Below, one piece after another: positions 1 through 7,100 of a stretch of DNA of 12,885 nucleotides (its first letter is position 1; every line of letters begins with the position of its first letter). The notes beneath the pieces are model-generated. The model was not told where the DNA came from. It saw only the letters and a list, made by a program, of their open reading frames with translations, and searched no databases. The stretch is from Bacteroides sp. (lineage in GTDB: Bacteria > Bacteroidota > Bacteroidia > Bacteroidales > Bacteroidaceae). The stretch is taken from positions 1 through 12,885 of the forward strand of contig DYCT01000023.1 of assembly GCA_019417975.1 (NCBI GenBank). The letters run 5' to 3'. A program made the position numbers and the translations under genes.

Positions 1-1
1 G

Positions 2-703
2 GAAAAAGGTCATTTCGATACATTCCAGATGAAAGATATTTCAGGAGATACTTCTTTTCTGGAAATGTTGGATATCTTGAACGAACAATTGATTGAAGAA
101 GGAAAAGAGCCGGTTGTATTCGACCATGACTGCCGTGAAGGTATTTGCGGTATGTGTTCTTTGTATATCAACGGACATCCGCACGGTCCTGCTTCAGGTG
201 CTACTACTTGCCAGATTTACATGCGTCGTTTCAATGATGGCGATACAATCACTGTAGAGCCTTGGCGTTCGGCTGGTTTCCCTGTCATCAAAGACTTGAT
301 GGTAGACCGTACTGCTTATGACAAGATTATGCAAGCCGGTGGTTTCGTTAGCGTATCTACAGGAGCTCCTCAAGATGCAAACGCTATTTTAATCCCGAAA
401 CCGGTAGCTGATGAAGCAATGGATGCAGCTTCTTGCATCGGTTGTGGCGCTTGTGTTGCTGCCTGCAAGAATGGTTCTGCTATGTTGTTCGTTTCTGCGA
501 AAGTTAGCCAGCTCAACTTGCTTCCTCAAGGTAAGCCGGAAGCTTTGCGTCGTGCTAAAGCTATGTTGTCAAAGATGGATGAACTCGGCTTCGGTAACTG
601 TACAAACACACGTGCTTGTGAAGCAGAATGCCCGAAAAACATTTCTATCAGCAACATCGCTCGTCTGAACCGCGACTTTATCAAAGCTAAGCTGAAAGAC
701 TAA
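2..703 (+). CDS. frdB: Fumarate reductase/succinate dehydrogenase iron-sulfur subunit (5' end missing)
   Basis: This is the electron-transfer subunit of membrane-bound fumarate reductase (complex II family), passing electrons from menaquinol through three Fe-S clusters to the flavoprotein subunit; in Bacteroides it carries out the last step of succinate production. The reading frame is open from position 2, so the gene starts before the window; the first internal ATG is at 29 but conserved residues precede it. Counting from that Met, the [2Fe-2S] ligands are C35, C40, C43 and C61 (CREGICGMC). A CIGCGACVAAC motif near residue 136 gives the [4Fe-4S] site, and CTNTRACEAECP near residue 191 supplies the remaining ligands of the [4Fe-4S]/[3Fe-4S] pair. 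The gene ends at TAA 701-703 and is followed closely by an intrinsic terminator, so it is probably the last gene of an frdCAB-type operon. Codon use is strongly biased, as in an abundant protein. Fumarate reductase is favoured over succinate dehydrogenase from physiology; sequence alone cannot separate them. Confidence 0.95.
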   Translation, partial: EKGHFDTFQMKDISGDTSFLEMLDILNEQLIEEGKEPVVFDHDCREGICGMCSLYINGHPHGPASGATTCQIYMRRFNDGDTITVEPWRSAGFPVIKDLMVDRTAYDKIMQAGGFVSVSTGAPQDANAILIPKPVADEAMDAASCIGCGACVAACKNGSAMLFVSAKVSQLNLLPQGKPEALRRAKAMLSKMDELGFGNCTNTRACEAECPKNISISNIARLNRDFIKAKLKD

Positions 704-730
704 TCGATAAGTTTGATATAATCGATATAA

Positions 731-767
731 AAAAAACTCCTGCTACTGTTGTGGCAGGAGTTTTTTT
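731..767 (+). terminator. Intrinsic terminator after frdB
   Basis: A 10-bp stem (737-746 with 751-760, one G-U wobble at 744/753) closes a TGTT loop at 747-750. It is followed by seven T residues at 761-767. A matching run of A residues lies before the stem (729-736), so the stem can be extended by A-U pairs and the element could also work on the other strand. It ends the frd transcript and separates it from metG. Confidence 0.93.
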
Positions 768-843
768 ATATCCTCCTGTCTTTTTCCTCTTTTTTTGCAA
801 GCTTGGCTTTTGCTGTATTTGTTTCTTGGGCGTGACGGCTTTA

Positions 844-872
844 TGCAACGATTCGAAGGCGTAATCGTTGCA
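844..872. repeat. Perfect 10-bp inverted repeat upstream of metG
   Basis: TGCAACGATT (844-853) and AATCGTTGCA (863-872) are exact reverse complements separated by 9 nt. No T-tract follows directly on either strand, so it does not look like an intrinsic terminator. It lies about 65-90 nt upstream of the proposed metG -7 element, where an operator could sit; in RNA it would form a stable hairpin. The 290-nt gap 704-993 otherwise holds only the frd terminator and the metG promoter; a 61-codon open frame in it (795-980) has no sign of being a gene. Confidence 0.6.
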
Positions 873-911
873 GTTTCATTTGTTGCTTTATCTATAACTT
901 TTCATATAAGA

Positions 912-944
912 TTGTTTTCAATTCCTTTAAAAACAGTATCTTTG
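912..944 (+). promoter_or_regulatory. Probable metG promoter (Bacteroides type)
   Basis: TATCTTTG at 937-944 matches the Bacteroides primary-sigma -7 consensus TAnnTTTG. A TTG at 912-914, 22 nt upstream, is a plausible -33 element. Transcription would start near 952-956, giving a leader of about 40 nt before the ATG at 994. The site is seen in sequence; its function is inferred. Confidence 0.6.
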
Positions 945-993
945 CATCTTAGAAAAATAGATTTATCCTTTCAGAAATAACAGAAAACGATAT

Positions 994-3036
994 ATGGAGA
1001 AGAAATTCAAAAGAACGACAGTGACTTCTGCGCTTCCGTATGCTAACGGACCGGTGCATATTGGTCACTTGGCCGGAGTGTATGTGCCGGCTGATATTTA
1101 TGTTCGTTACCTTCGTTTGAAGAAGGAAGACGTGTTGTTTATCGGTGGTTCCGACGAGCATGGAGTGCCCATTACCATTCGTGCACGCAAAGAGGGAATC
1201 ACTCCGCAGGATGTAGTAGACCGCTATCATAATTTGATAAAGCAGTCGTTTGAGGAATTTGGAGTTTCCTTTGATATTTATTCACGTACTTCTTCTGAAA
1301 TACATCACAAGACTGCTTCTGAATTTTTCCGTACGTTGTACGACAAAGGAGAGTTCATTGAAAAAACATCCATGCAGTATTACGATGAGGAAGCTAAACA
1401 ATTTTTGGCCGACCGATATATTACAGGTGAATGTCCGCATTGCCATGCCGAAGGGGCCTATGGAGACCAATGTGAGAAATGTGGCACTTCACTCTCTCCG
1501 ACCGATTTGATAAACCCGAAAAGTGCGATTAGCGGCAGCAAACCGGTGATGCGTGAAACAAAACATTGGTATTTGCCTCTTGATAAGCATGAACAATGGC
1601 TTCGCGAGTGGATATTGGAGGGACATAAAGAATGGCGTCCTAATGTGTATGGCCAGTGCAAGAGCTGGTTGGATATGGGATTGCAACCTCGTGCCGTGAG
1701 CCGCGACCTTGACTGGGGTATTCCTGTCCCGGTAGAAGGAGCTGAAGGTAAAGTGTTGTATGTGTGGTTTGATGCGCCTATTGGTTATATCTCAAACACC
1801 AAAGAACTTCTCCCTGACGATTGGGAAAAATGGTGGAAAGATGAAGATACCCGCTTGATTCATTTCATTGGAAAAGATAACATTGTGTTCCACTGCATCG
1901 TGTTCCCTGCGATGTTGAAAGCAGAAGGCAGCTATATCTTACCCGACAATGTACCGAGCAATGAGTTCCTCAACTTAGAGGGTGATAAGATTTCTACTTC
2001 ACGCAACTGGGCTGTATGGTTGCACGAATATTTGCGCGACTTCCCCGGCAAGCAGGACGTACTTCGCTATGTGTTGACAGCCAATGCTCCGGAAACAAAA
2101 GATAATGACTTTACTTGGAAAGATTTCCAGGCACGCAATAATAACGAATTGGTGGCAGTATATGGTAACTTTGTAAATCGTGCATTGGTGCTTACCGGAA
2201 AATATTTCGATGGGAAAGTGCCCGCTTGTGGCGAATTGAATGATTACGACCGTGCTACATTGCAGGAGTTTGCTGATGTAAAGTCGCAGGTAGAAAAGTT
2301 GCTTGATGTATTCAAGTTCCGTGATGCTCAGAAAGAAGCCATGAATCTGGCCCGTATCGGTAATAAGTATTTGGCCGATACAGAACCTTGGAAGTTGGCC
2401 AAGACCGATATGTCGCGTGTAGCTACTATCCTGCACATTGCTTTGCAGTTGGTAGCCAATTTGGCTATTGCTTTTGAACCGTTCTTGCCATTTAGCTCGA
2501 AGAAATTGCGTACTATGCTGAATATGGAAGAATTCGACTGGAATCAGTTGGGACATACTGATTTGTTGGCCGAGGGACATCAGCTGGGCAAGGCTGAACT
2601 GCTGTTTGAGAAGATTGAAGACGACGTAATCCAGGCTCAGGTAGACCGTTTGGCTGAGATTAAAAAACTGAATGAAGAAACCAATTATCGTGCAAACGAT
2701 ATCAAACCGGTAATCGCTTTCGAAGATTTCGAGAAATTGGATATCCGTGTGGGTACTGTCCTGGAATGTGAAGCTGTGCCTAAGATGAAGAAGCTGTTGA
2801 AGTTTAAGATTGCCGATGGCTTGGATAATCGTACCATTGTGAGCGGTATTGCGCAGCATTATAAACCGGAAGAGTTGGTAGGCAAACAAGTCTTGTTTAT
2901 TGCCAACTTGGCTCCTCGTCAGTTTAAGAACGGATTGGTGAGCGAAGGTATGATTCTGAGTGCTGAAAATGCCGATGGAAGCTTGGCGGTGACCAGTGTC
3001 TTGCGCGAAGTGAAGCCGGGCAGTGAAGTGAAATAA
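994..3036 (+). CDS. metG: Methionyl-tRNA synthetase with C-terminal tRNA-binding domain
   Basis: Class I aminoacyl-tRNA synthetase that attaches methionine to initiator and elongator tRNA(Met) in the cytoplasm. The 680-residue protein has the HIGH signature at residues 22-25 (HIGH, after YANGPV). A zinc knuckle lies in the connective-peptide region (C147, C150, C160, C163). The second ATP-binding signature appears as KISTS at 332-336 instead of KMSKS. A C-terminal EMAP/Trbp111-like tRNA-binding and dimerisation domain spans about 577-680 (FEKLDIRVGTV and following). The length fits full-size bacterial MetRS with the extra domain. The ATG at 994 is chosen because the core fold begins at once after it and a promoter-like element lies 50 nt upstream; there is no clear Shine-Dalgarno, as is usual in Bacteroides. 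The next gene starts 16 nt after the stop, so read-through into the downstream cluster is possible. Confidence 0.98.
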   Translation: MEKKFKRTTVTSALPYANGPVHIGHLAGVYVPADIYVRYLRLKKEDVLFIGGSDEHGVPITIRARKEGITPQDVVDRYHNLIKQSFEEFGVSFDIYSRTSSEIHHKTASEFFRTLYDKGEFIEKTSMQYYDEEAKQFLADRYITGECPHCHAEGAYGDQCEKCGTSLSPTDLINPKSAISGSKPVMRETKHWYLPLDKHEQWLREWILEGHKEWRPNVYGQCKSWLDMGLQPRAVSRDLDWGIPVPVEGAEGKVLYVWFDAPIGYISNTKELLPDDWEKWWKDEDTRLIHFIGKDNIVFHCIVFPAMLKAEGSYILPDNVPSNEFLNLEGDKISTSRNWAVWLHEYLRDFPGKQDVLRYVLTANAPETKDNDFTWKDFQARNNNELVAVYGNFVNRALVLTGKYFDGKVPACGELNDYDRATLQEFADVKSQVEKLLDVFKFRDAQKEAMNLARIGNKYLADTEPWKLAKTDMSRVATILHIALQLVANLAIAFEPFLPFSSKKLRTMLNMEEFDWNQLGHTDLLAEGHQLGKAELLFEKIEDDVIQAQVDRLAEIKKLNEETNYRANDIKPVIAFEDFEKLDIRVGTVLECEAVPKMKKLLKFKIADGLDNRTIVSGIAQHYKPEELVGKQVLFIANLAPRQFKNGLVSEGMILSAENADGSLAVTSVLREVKPGSEVK

Positions 3037-3052
3037 AAACGGCAGAGGACTG

Positions 3053-3436
3053 ATGGAAGAAATTCTGCTTTATAATTTGGATGGTGATAAAGGACGGCGC
3101 ATCAAGCAACTTTGTGTGTTGCTGAAGATTCGTGTAAAGACGGTGCTGCGTGAAGATTATCTGGAGCCCATAGGGGCGATAGCCGGCATCAAGGGAGTGG
3201 AACGCAAGAATGTTTCATTCGATGGACAGGCTTTTACCGATGAGATGATTGTGTTCAAGAACTTTAGTGACCATTCTTTGCAGAATTTTCTGACTCGTTA
3301 TAGGCAGGCCGGCATTGAGAAGGTAAATCTGAAAGCCGGTCTGACCCCTTATAATATAATGTGGAACTCTTTTCAGTTGCGCGATGAGCTGATGCGCGAA
3401 CATGAAGAGATGACGCAATGGGAAAGGGAAAGATAA
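3053..3436 (+). CDS. DUF3783 family protein
   Basis: A 127-residue soluble protein with no signal peptide or membrane segment. The C-terminal half (about residues 63-125) resembles the DUF3783 family, with a conserved-looking KAGLTPYNIMWN stretch at 94-105 and a charged helix ending REHEEM at 115-120. The N-terminal half has a positively charged, possibly nucleotide- or RNA-binding look (KGRRIKQ, RVKTVLRED), but I recognise no catalytic motif. No function is established to my knowledge. It sits 16 nt after metG and 1 nt before the cytidylyltransferase fusion gene, so it is cotranscribed with at least one of them. The position next to metG suggests it belongs with the housekeeping gene rather than with the glycan cluster, but this is inference. 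Confidence 0.82.
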   Translation: MEEILLYNLDGDKGRRIKQLCVLLKIRVKTVLREDYLEPIGAIAGIKGVERKNVSFDGQAFTDEMIVFKNFSDHSLQNFLTRYRQAGIEKVNLKAGLTPYNIMWNSFQLRDELMREHEEMTQWERER

Positions 3437-3437
3437 G

Positions 3438-4805
3438 ATGAAAAAAAACGTTGCTGTAATATTGGCGGGTGGTGTAGGGAGTCGCTTAGGCTTGTCCACT
3501 CCGAAACAGTTTTTCAAGGTAGCCGGAAAAATGGTGGTAGAGCATACCATTGATGCATTTGAAAGCAATCCGCATATTGATGAGATAGCCATTGTATCCA
3601 ATCCTTTTTATGTGTCCGATTTTGAGACGGTCATTATCAAAAATGGGTGGAAGAAGGTGAAAAAACTGTTGAAAGGTGGTAAGGAGCGATATGATTCCAG
3701 CTTGTCGGCCATTAAGGCATACGAAGGCAGCGACGTGAATCTGATTTTTCACGATGCGGTACGTCCCTTGGTAAGTCAGCGTATTGTGAATGATGTAATT
3801 AAGGCATTGGATACGTATGCAGCAATTGATGTGGCTATGCCGGCTACCGATACGATTATTGAAACGGAAGGTGATTTTATTTGTCAGATTCCCGATCGTT
3901 CCCGATTAAAGAGAGGACAGACACCGCAAGCTTTTCATTTGGATGTGATTAGTAAGGCGTATGAAATAGCATTGCAGGATCCGAATTTTAAAGTTACTGA
4001 TGATTGTGGTGTGGTGGTTAAATACCTGCCCGATGTACCGGTGTATGTCGTGGCTGGAGAAGAAAGCAATATGAAGCTGACTTATAAGGAGGATACCTAT
4101 CTGTTGGATAAGTTTTTTCAGCTTCGTAAAAGTGAATTGGGTGATGTACAGCTTGAAACAGGTTTGCTGAAGCAGAAAGTAGTAGTGATATTTGGAGGTA
4201 GCTATGGCATTGGTGCGGAGACAGCCCGTCTGTTGCGAGAGGCAGGAGCGAACGTATTTTGCTTTTCACGTAGCATGAATGGAGTGGATGTAGGCAATCG
4301 GGAAGCTGTAGCAAAGTCGTTACACGAGGTGCAAGAACAGACCGGGCGGATAGACTATGTTATCAATTCTGCCGGGCTGCTTAATAAGGAACCACTTATC
4401 AGCACTTCTTATCAGACCATTTGCGATGCTGTCAATACCAATTATATGGGTACGGTACACGTGGCGTTGGAAGCTTTTCCGTATCTTAAGGAGAGTAAAG
4501 GCAAATTGATTTTCTTTACCTCCAGCTCTTATACACGCGGGCGGGCATATTATAGCATTTATTCTTCTACGAAAGCAGCGATTGTCAATTTCGTGCAGGC
4601 TGTGGCCCAAGAGTGGGAAGCGTTTGGTATTGCGGTGAATTGTATCAATCCGGAACGCACTAAAACACCTATGAGAGTGAGAAATTTCGGAGTAGAACCT
4701 GATAATACATTGCTTTCGGCCGAGCAAGTGGCTGAGGCTGTTGTTCAAACGTTGTTGACCGATTTTACCGGTCAGGTTATTGATGTCAAACGGGAAGTAA
4801 AATGA
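3438..4805 (+). CDS. Bifunctional cytidylyltransferase/short-chain dehydrogenase (Bcs1/Acs1-like, likely CDP-ribitol synthesis)
   Basis: A 455-residue two-domain enzyme. Residues 1-235 form an IspD/TarI-type cytidylyltransferase: LAGGVGSR at 9-16, PKQ at 22-24 and HDAVRP at 105-110. Residues about 245-455 form a Rossmann short-chain dehydrogenase: FGGSYGIG at 252-259 for NAD(P)H binding, NSAG, a likely catalytic Ser near 362, and YSSTK at 375-379 giving the Tyr/Lys pair. Fusions in this order and of about this length are known in Haemophilus (Bcs1/Acs1), where the reductase makes ribitol 5-phosphate from ribulose 5-phosphate and the other domain makes CDP-ribitol. The substrate here is inferred; other CDP-polyols are possible. 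An ispD (isoprenoid) label would be misleading. A purine-rich AAGGGAAAG run precedes the ATG, one base after the previous stop. The TGA overlaps the start of the LicD gene (ATGA at 4802-4805), tying the two functions together. Confidence 0.87.
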   Translation: MKKNVAVILAGGVGSRLGLSTPKQFFKVAGKMVVEHTIDAFESNPHIDEIAIVSNPFYVSDFETVIIKNGWKKVKKLLKGGKERYDSSLSAIKAYEGSDVNLIFHDAVRPLVSQRIVNDVIKALDTYAAIDVAMPATDTIIETEGDFICQIPDRSRLKRGQTPQAFHLDVISKAYEIALQDPNFKVTDDCGVVVKYLPDVPVYVVAGEESNMKLTYKEDTYLLDKFFQLRKSELGDVQLETGLLKQKVVVIFGGSYGIGAETARLLREAGANVFCFSRSMNGVDVGNREAVAKSLHEVQEQTGRIDYVINSAGLLNKEPLISTSYQTICDAVNTNYMGTVHVALEAFPYLKESKGKLIFFTSSSYTRGRAYYSIYSSTKAAIVNFVQAVAQEWEAFGIAVNCINPERTKTPMRVRNFGVEPDNTLLSAEQVAEAVVQTLLTDFTGQVIDVKREVK

Positions 4806-5635
4806 AACAAGACAGGGTTGCATCGTATGTAGAGGAAAACCTGCGGAAATGTCAGTTGAAACAATTGGCTATTCTTAAGGAGATTGACCGGATTTGCCGG
4901 AAACACGGGCTTACCTATTGGTTGGACGGTGGCACATTGTTGGGAGCTGTGCGTCACGGAGGTTTTATTCCGTGGGACGATGATATTGACATAGCAATGC
5001 CTTTGGGCGATATGAAACGTTTTGTCGAAGTTGCACCGAGCGAGTTAAGTTCCGATTTGGTACTTCAGACCCTCGAAAATTATTCGGAATGTAAAGAGCC
5101 GATTACGAAGGTACGCGATTTAAACTCTTTTTATGTGGAGTTTGCCGACGATTTTAGTGCCAACTATCCCAAAGGCCTGTTTGTTGATATTTTCCCGTTT
5201 ATTGATTATCCTTCGGTGTCGCGTGCTTGGGTCAAGAAAGTGGCGCGGGGCATTTGCGTAAGTTCTGCTATATTGCATACAAAACATTATTATTCTTGGC
5301 GCTCCTTGGCCAATTTCTTTTATTTCGGATTGAAAAACATTGTGCTTCGAGGCTTGTGGAAGTTGTCGGAATGGTGTTGCAAGAAAGGGACTTATACTTC
5401 CAATATATTGGTAAATAACGGATATGGGATTATGCATCGGAAAGATGTGATTTACCCTGTTTCTACCATTCTGTTTGAGGGAGTGGAGTTCTCGGCTCCG
5501 GCCAATCCGGATGTATATCTGAAAGATTTGTATAAGGATTATATGCAGATACCTCCCGTAGAGAAACGAAAGATTCATGCCATATTTATTCAGCCGGAAT
5601 TACAAGCTCCCGGTCAAACAGCGAATGAGTTATGA
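4802..5635 (+). CDS. LicD family phosphotransferase
   Basis: A 277-residue LicD/fukutin-family protein, a nucleotidyltransferase-fold group. Bacterial LicD attaches phosphocholine to surface glycans, and eukaryotic FKTN/FKRP attach ribitol 5-phosphate from CDP-ribitol. The hallmark block lies at residues 41-64: LDGGTLLGAVRHGG followed by WDDDIDI at 58-64, whose aspartates should bind the metal and the CDP donor. A second family block, GLFVDIFPFIDY, is at 125-136. There is no signal peptide, so action on a cytoplasmic lipid-linked glycan is expected. It overlaps the CDP-polyol synthase gene by 4 nt upstream and the flippase by 4 nt downstream (5632-5635). With no choline kinase or choline transporter nearby and a CDP-ribitol-type synthase immediately upstream, a ribitol-phosphate (or other polyol-phosphate) donor is more likely than CDP-choline. 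The donor assignment is inference; the family assignment is firm. Confidence 0.92.
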   Translation: MKQDRVASYVEENLRKCQLKQLAILKEIDRICRKHGLTYWLDGGTLLGAVRHGGFIPWDDDIDIAMPLGDMKRFVEVAPSELSSDLVLQTLENYSECKEPITKVRDLNSFYVEFADDFSANYPKGLFVDIFPFIDYPSVSRAWVKKVARGICVSSAILHTKHYYSWRSLANFFYFGLKNIVLRGLWKLSEWCCKKGTYTSNILVNNGYGIMHRKDVIYPVSTILFEGVEFSAPANPDVYLKDLYKDYMQIPPVEKRKIHAIFIQPELQAPGQTANEL

Positions 5636-7089
5636 CCGACCAAAGCTTGAAGGATAAGACAGCAAAGGGGCTTTTTTGGGGAGGAGTCAGCAACGGTTTG
5701 ATGCAGTTGCTGAATCTTTTTTTTGGGATATTTCTGGCTCGAATCTTGTCGCCTGCCGATTATGGAATGGTAGGGATGCTCACTGTCTTTTCTTCTATAG
5801 CTGCCTCTTTGCAGGAGAGTGGGTTTACAGCTGCTTTAGCCAATAAGAAAGAGGTGACGCATCGCGATTACAATGCTGTGTTCTGGTTCAGTGTCGGTGT
5901 CAGTGCAGTCTTATATCTTCTGTTGTTTGCTTGTGCTCCTTTCATTGCACAGTTTTACGGAGTACCGGAGCTGACCGCATTGGCACGATATTCTTTCTTA
6001 GGATTTTTCATTGTGAGTTTTGGAGTAGCGCAGGGAGCGTATCTTTTCAAAAATTTGCAAGTGAAGCAGAAAGCCATATCGTCTGTGCTGGCTGTGGCGG
6101 TATCGGGTACGGTAGGTGTCGTTATGGCGCTTTACGGATTTGCTTATTGGGGCATTGCTACCCAGAGCTTGGTTTATGTGTCGGTCAATGTGTTTTGTTA
6201 CTGGTGCTTTTCCTCATGGCGACCTACTTTTCACTTCGATTTTCGTCCTTTGCGTGGGATGATTGCTTTTAGCAGTCGTCTGTTGGTGACAAATATCTTT
6301 ATGCAGCTGAATAATAATCTGTTTAATGTTGTTTTAGGGAAGTTCTATTCCGGGAAAGAAGTCGGCTTTTTTAGTCAGGCGAACAAATGGAATCTGATGG
6401 GGCATTCGCTTATCTCTGGGATGGTAAATGGAGTGGCACAACCGGTATTGGTCGAAGTGCTCGATGACCGTAACCGTCAGGTGAGGGTGTTCCGGAAGAT
6501 GTTGCGCTTCACTTCGTTCATTGCTTTCCCTTGTATGTTCGGCCTTTCTCTTGTTGCGCCTGAGCTGATAACGATTGCTGTGACCAATAAGTGGGCCGAG
6601 AGTGCAGGTATCATGCGCTACCTATGCATTGGCGGAGCTTTTGTTCCGATTACAACTTTATATTCCAATCTGCTGATAAGCAAGGGGCATTCTAATATAT
6701 TTATGTGGAATACGATTGCGTTAGGGATGGTTCAGCTTCTGATGATGTTGCTGATGTACCCCTATGGCATTCTGTCGATGACAAAGGTATACGTGAGCAT
6801 CAATATCGCATGGTTGTTGGTATGGCACTATTTTGTATGGTGTGAAATCAGGTTGAGCCTTTTGGCGGCTTTGAAGGATATGGTTCCTTATGCAGTTATT
6901 GCCGGGGGAGTGATGGGGATGGTGTATTATGCCACGTTGACGATACAAAACATCTATTGGCTGTTTGCCGTTAAGGTGATGATGGCTGTATTGCTGTATA
7001 TCGTTATGATGTGGTTGAGCGATTCGGTGACATTCAGAGAGACCGTGGGATATGCGAAAAGAAAGATACATAGAAAAAACGATTTATAA
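5632..7089 (+). CDS. Wzx-type oligosaccharide flippase (MOP superfamily)
   Basis: A 485-residue polytopic inner-membrane protein of the polysaccharide-exporter (WzxC/TuaB-like) family, which moves undecaprenyl-linked oligosaccharides from the cytoplasmic to the periplasmic face. The N-terminus is typical: amphipathic start, GLFWGG near residue 13, then ARILSPADYGMVGML at about 35-49. Roughly a dozen or more hydrophobic segments run through to residue 470, and the tail is short and basic (YAKRKIHRK). The length matches the family. It overlaps licD by 4 nt, and the next glycosyltransferase starts 11 nt after its stop. The presence of exactly one flippase and no Wzy-like polymerase in the cluster suggests export of a short oligosaccharide. 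An O-antigen, capsule or protein-glycan precursor cannot be told apart from sequence. Confidence 0.92.
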   Translation: MTDQSLKDKTAKGLFWGGVSNGLMQLLNLFFGIFLARILSPADYGMVGMLTVFSSIAASLQESGFTAALANKKEVTHRDYNAVFWFSVGVSAVLYLLLFACAPFIAQFYGVPELTALARYSFLGFFIVSFGVAQGAYLFKNLQVKQKAISSVLAVAVSGTVGVVMALYGFAYWGIATQSLVYVSVNVFCYWCFSSWRPTFHFDFRPLRGMIAFSSRLLVTNIFMQLNNNLFNVVLGKFYSGKEVGFFSQANKWNLMGHSLISGMVNGVAQPVLVEVLDDRNRQVRVFRKMLRFTSFIAFPCMFGLSLVAPELITIAVTNKWAESAGIMRYLCIGGAFVPITTLYSNLLISKGHSNIFMWNTIALGMVQLLMMLLMYPYGILSMTKVYVSINIAWLLVWHYFVWCEIRLSLLAALKDMVPYAVIAGGVMGMVYYATLTIQNIYWLFAVKVMMAVLLYIVMMWLSDSVTFRETVGYAKRKIHRKNDL

Positions 7090-7100
7090 TTAAAGGTACA

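Noticed and set aside
701..727. Nine-base direct repeat TAATCGATA (701-709 and 719-727) at the end of frdB
   Set aside because: Short and AT-rich, overlapping a stop codon; no reason to see more than chance.
795..980. 61-codon open frame in the frdB-metG gap
   Set aside because: It runs through the inverted repeat and the metG promoter, has no ribosome-binding site and reads like random hydrophobic sequence.
1999..2889. 296-codon open frame on the - strand inside metG
   Set aside because: It is wholly antisense to well-conserved metG coding sequence, shows no recognisable motif and has the His/Gln/Ile-rich composition of a shadow frame.
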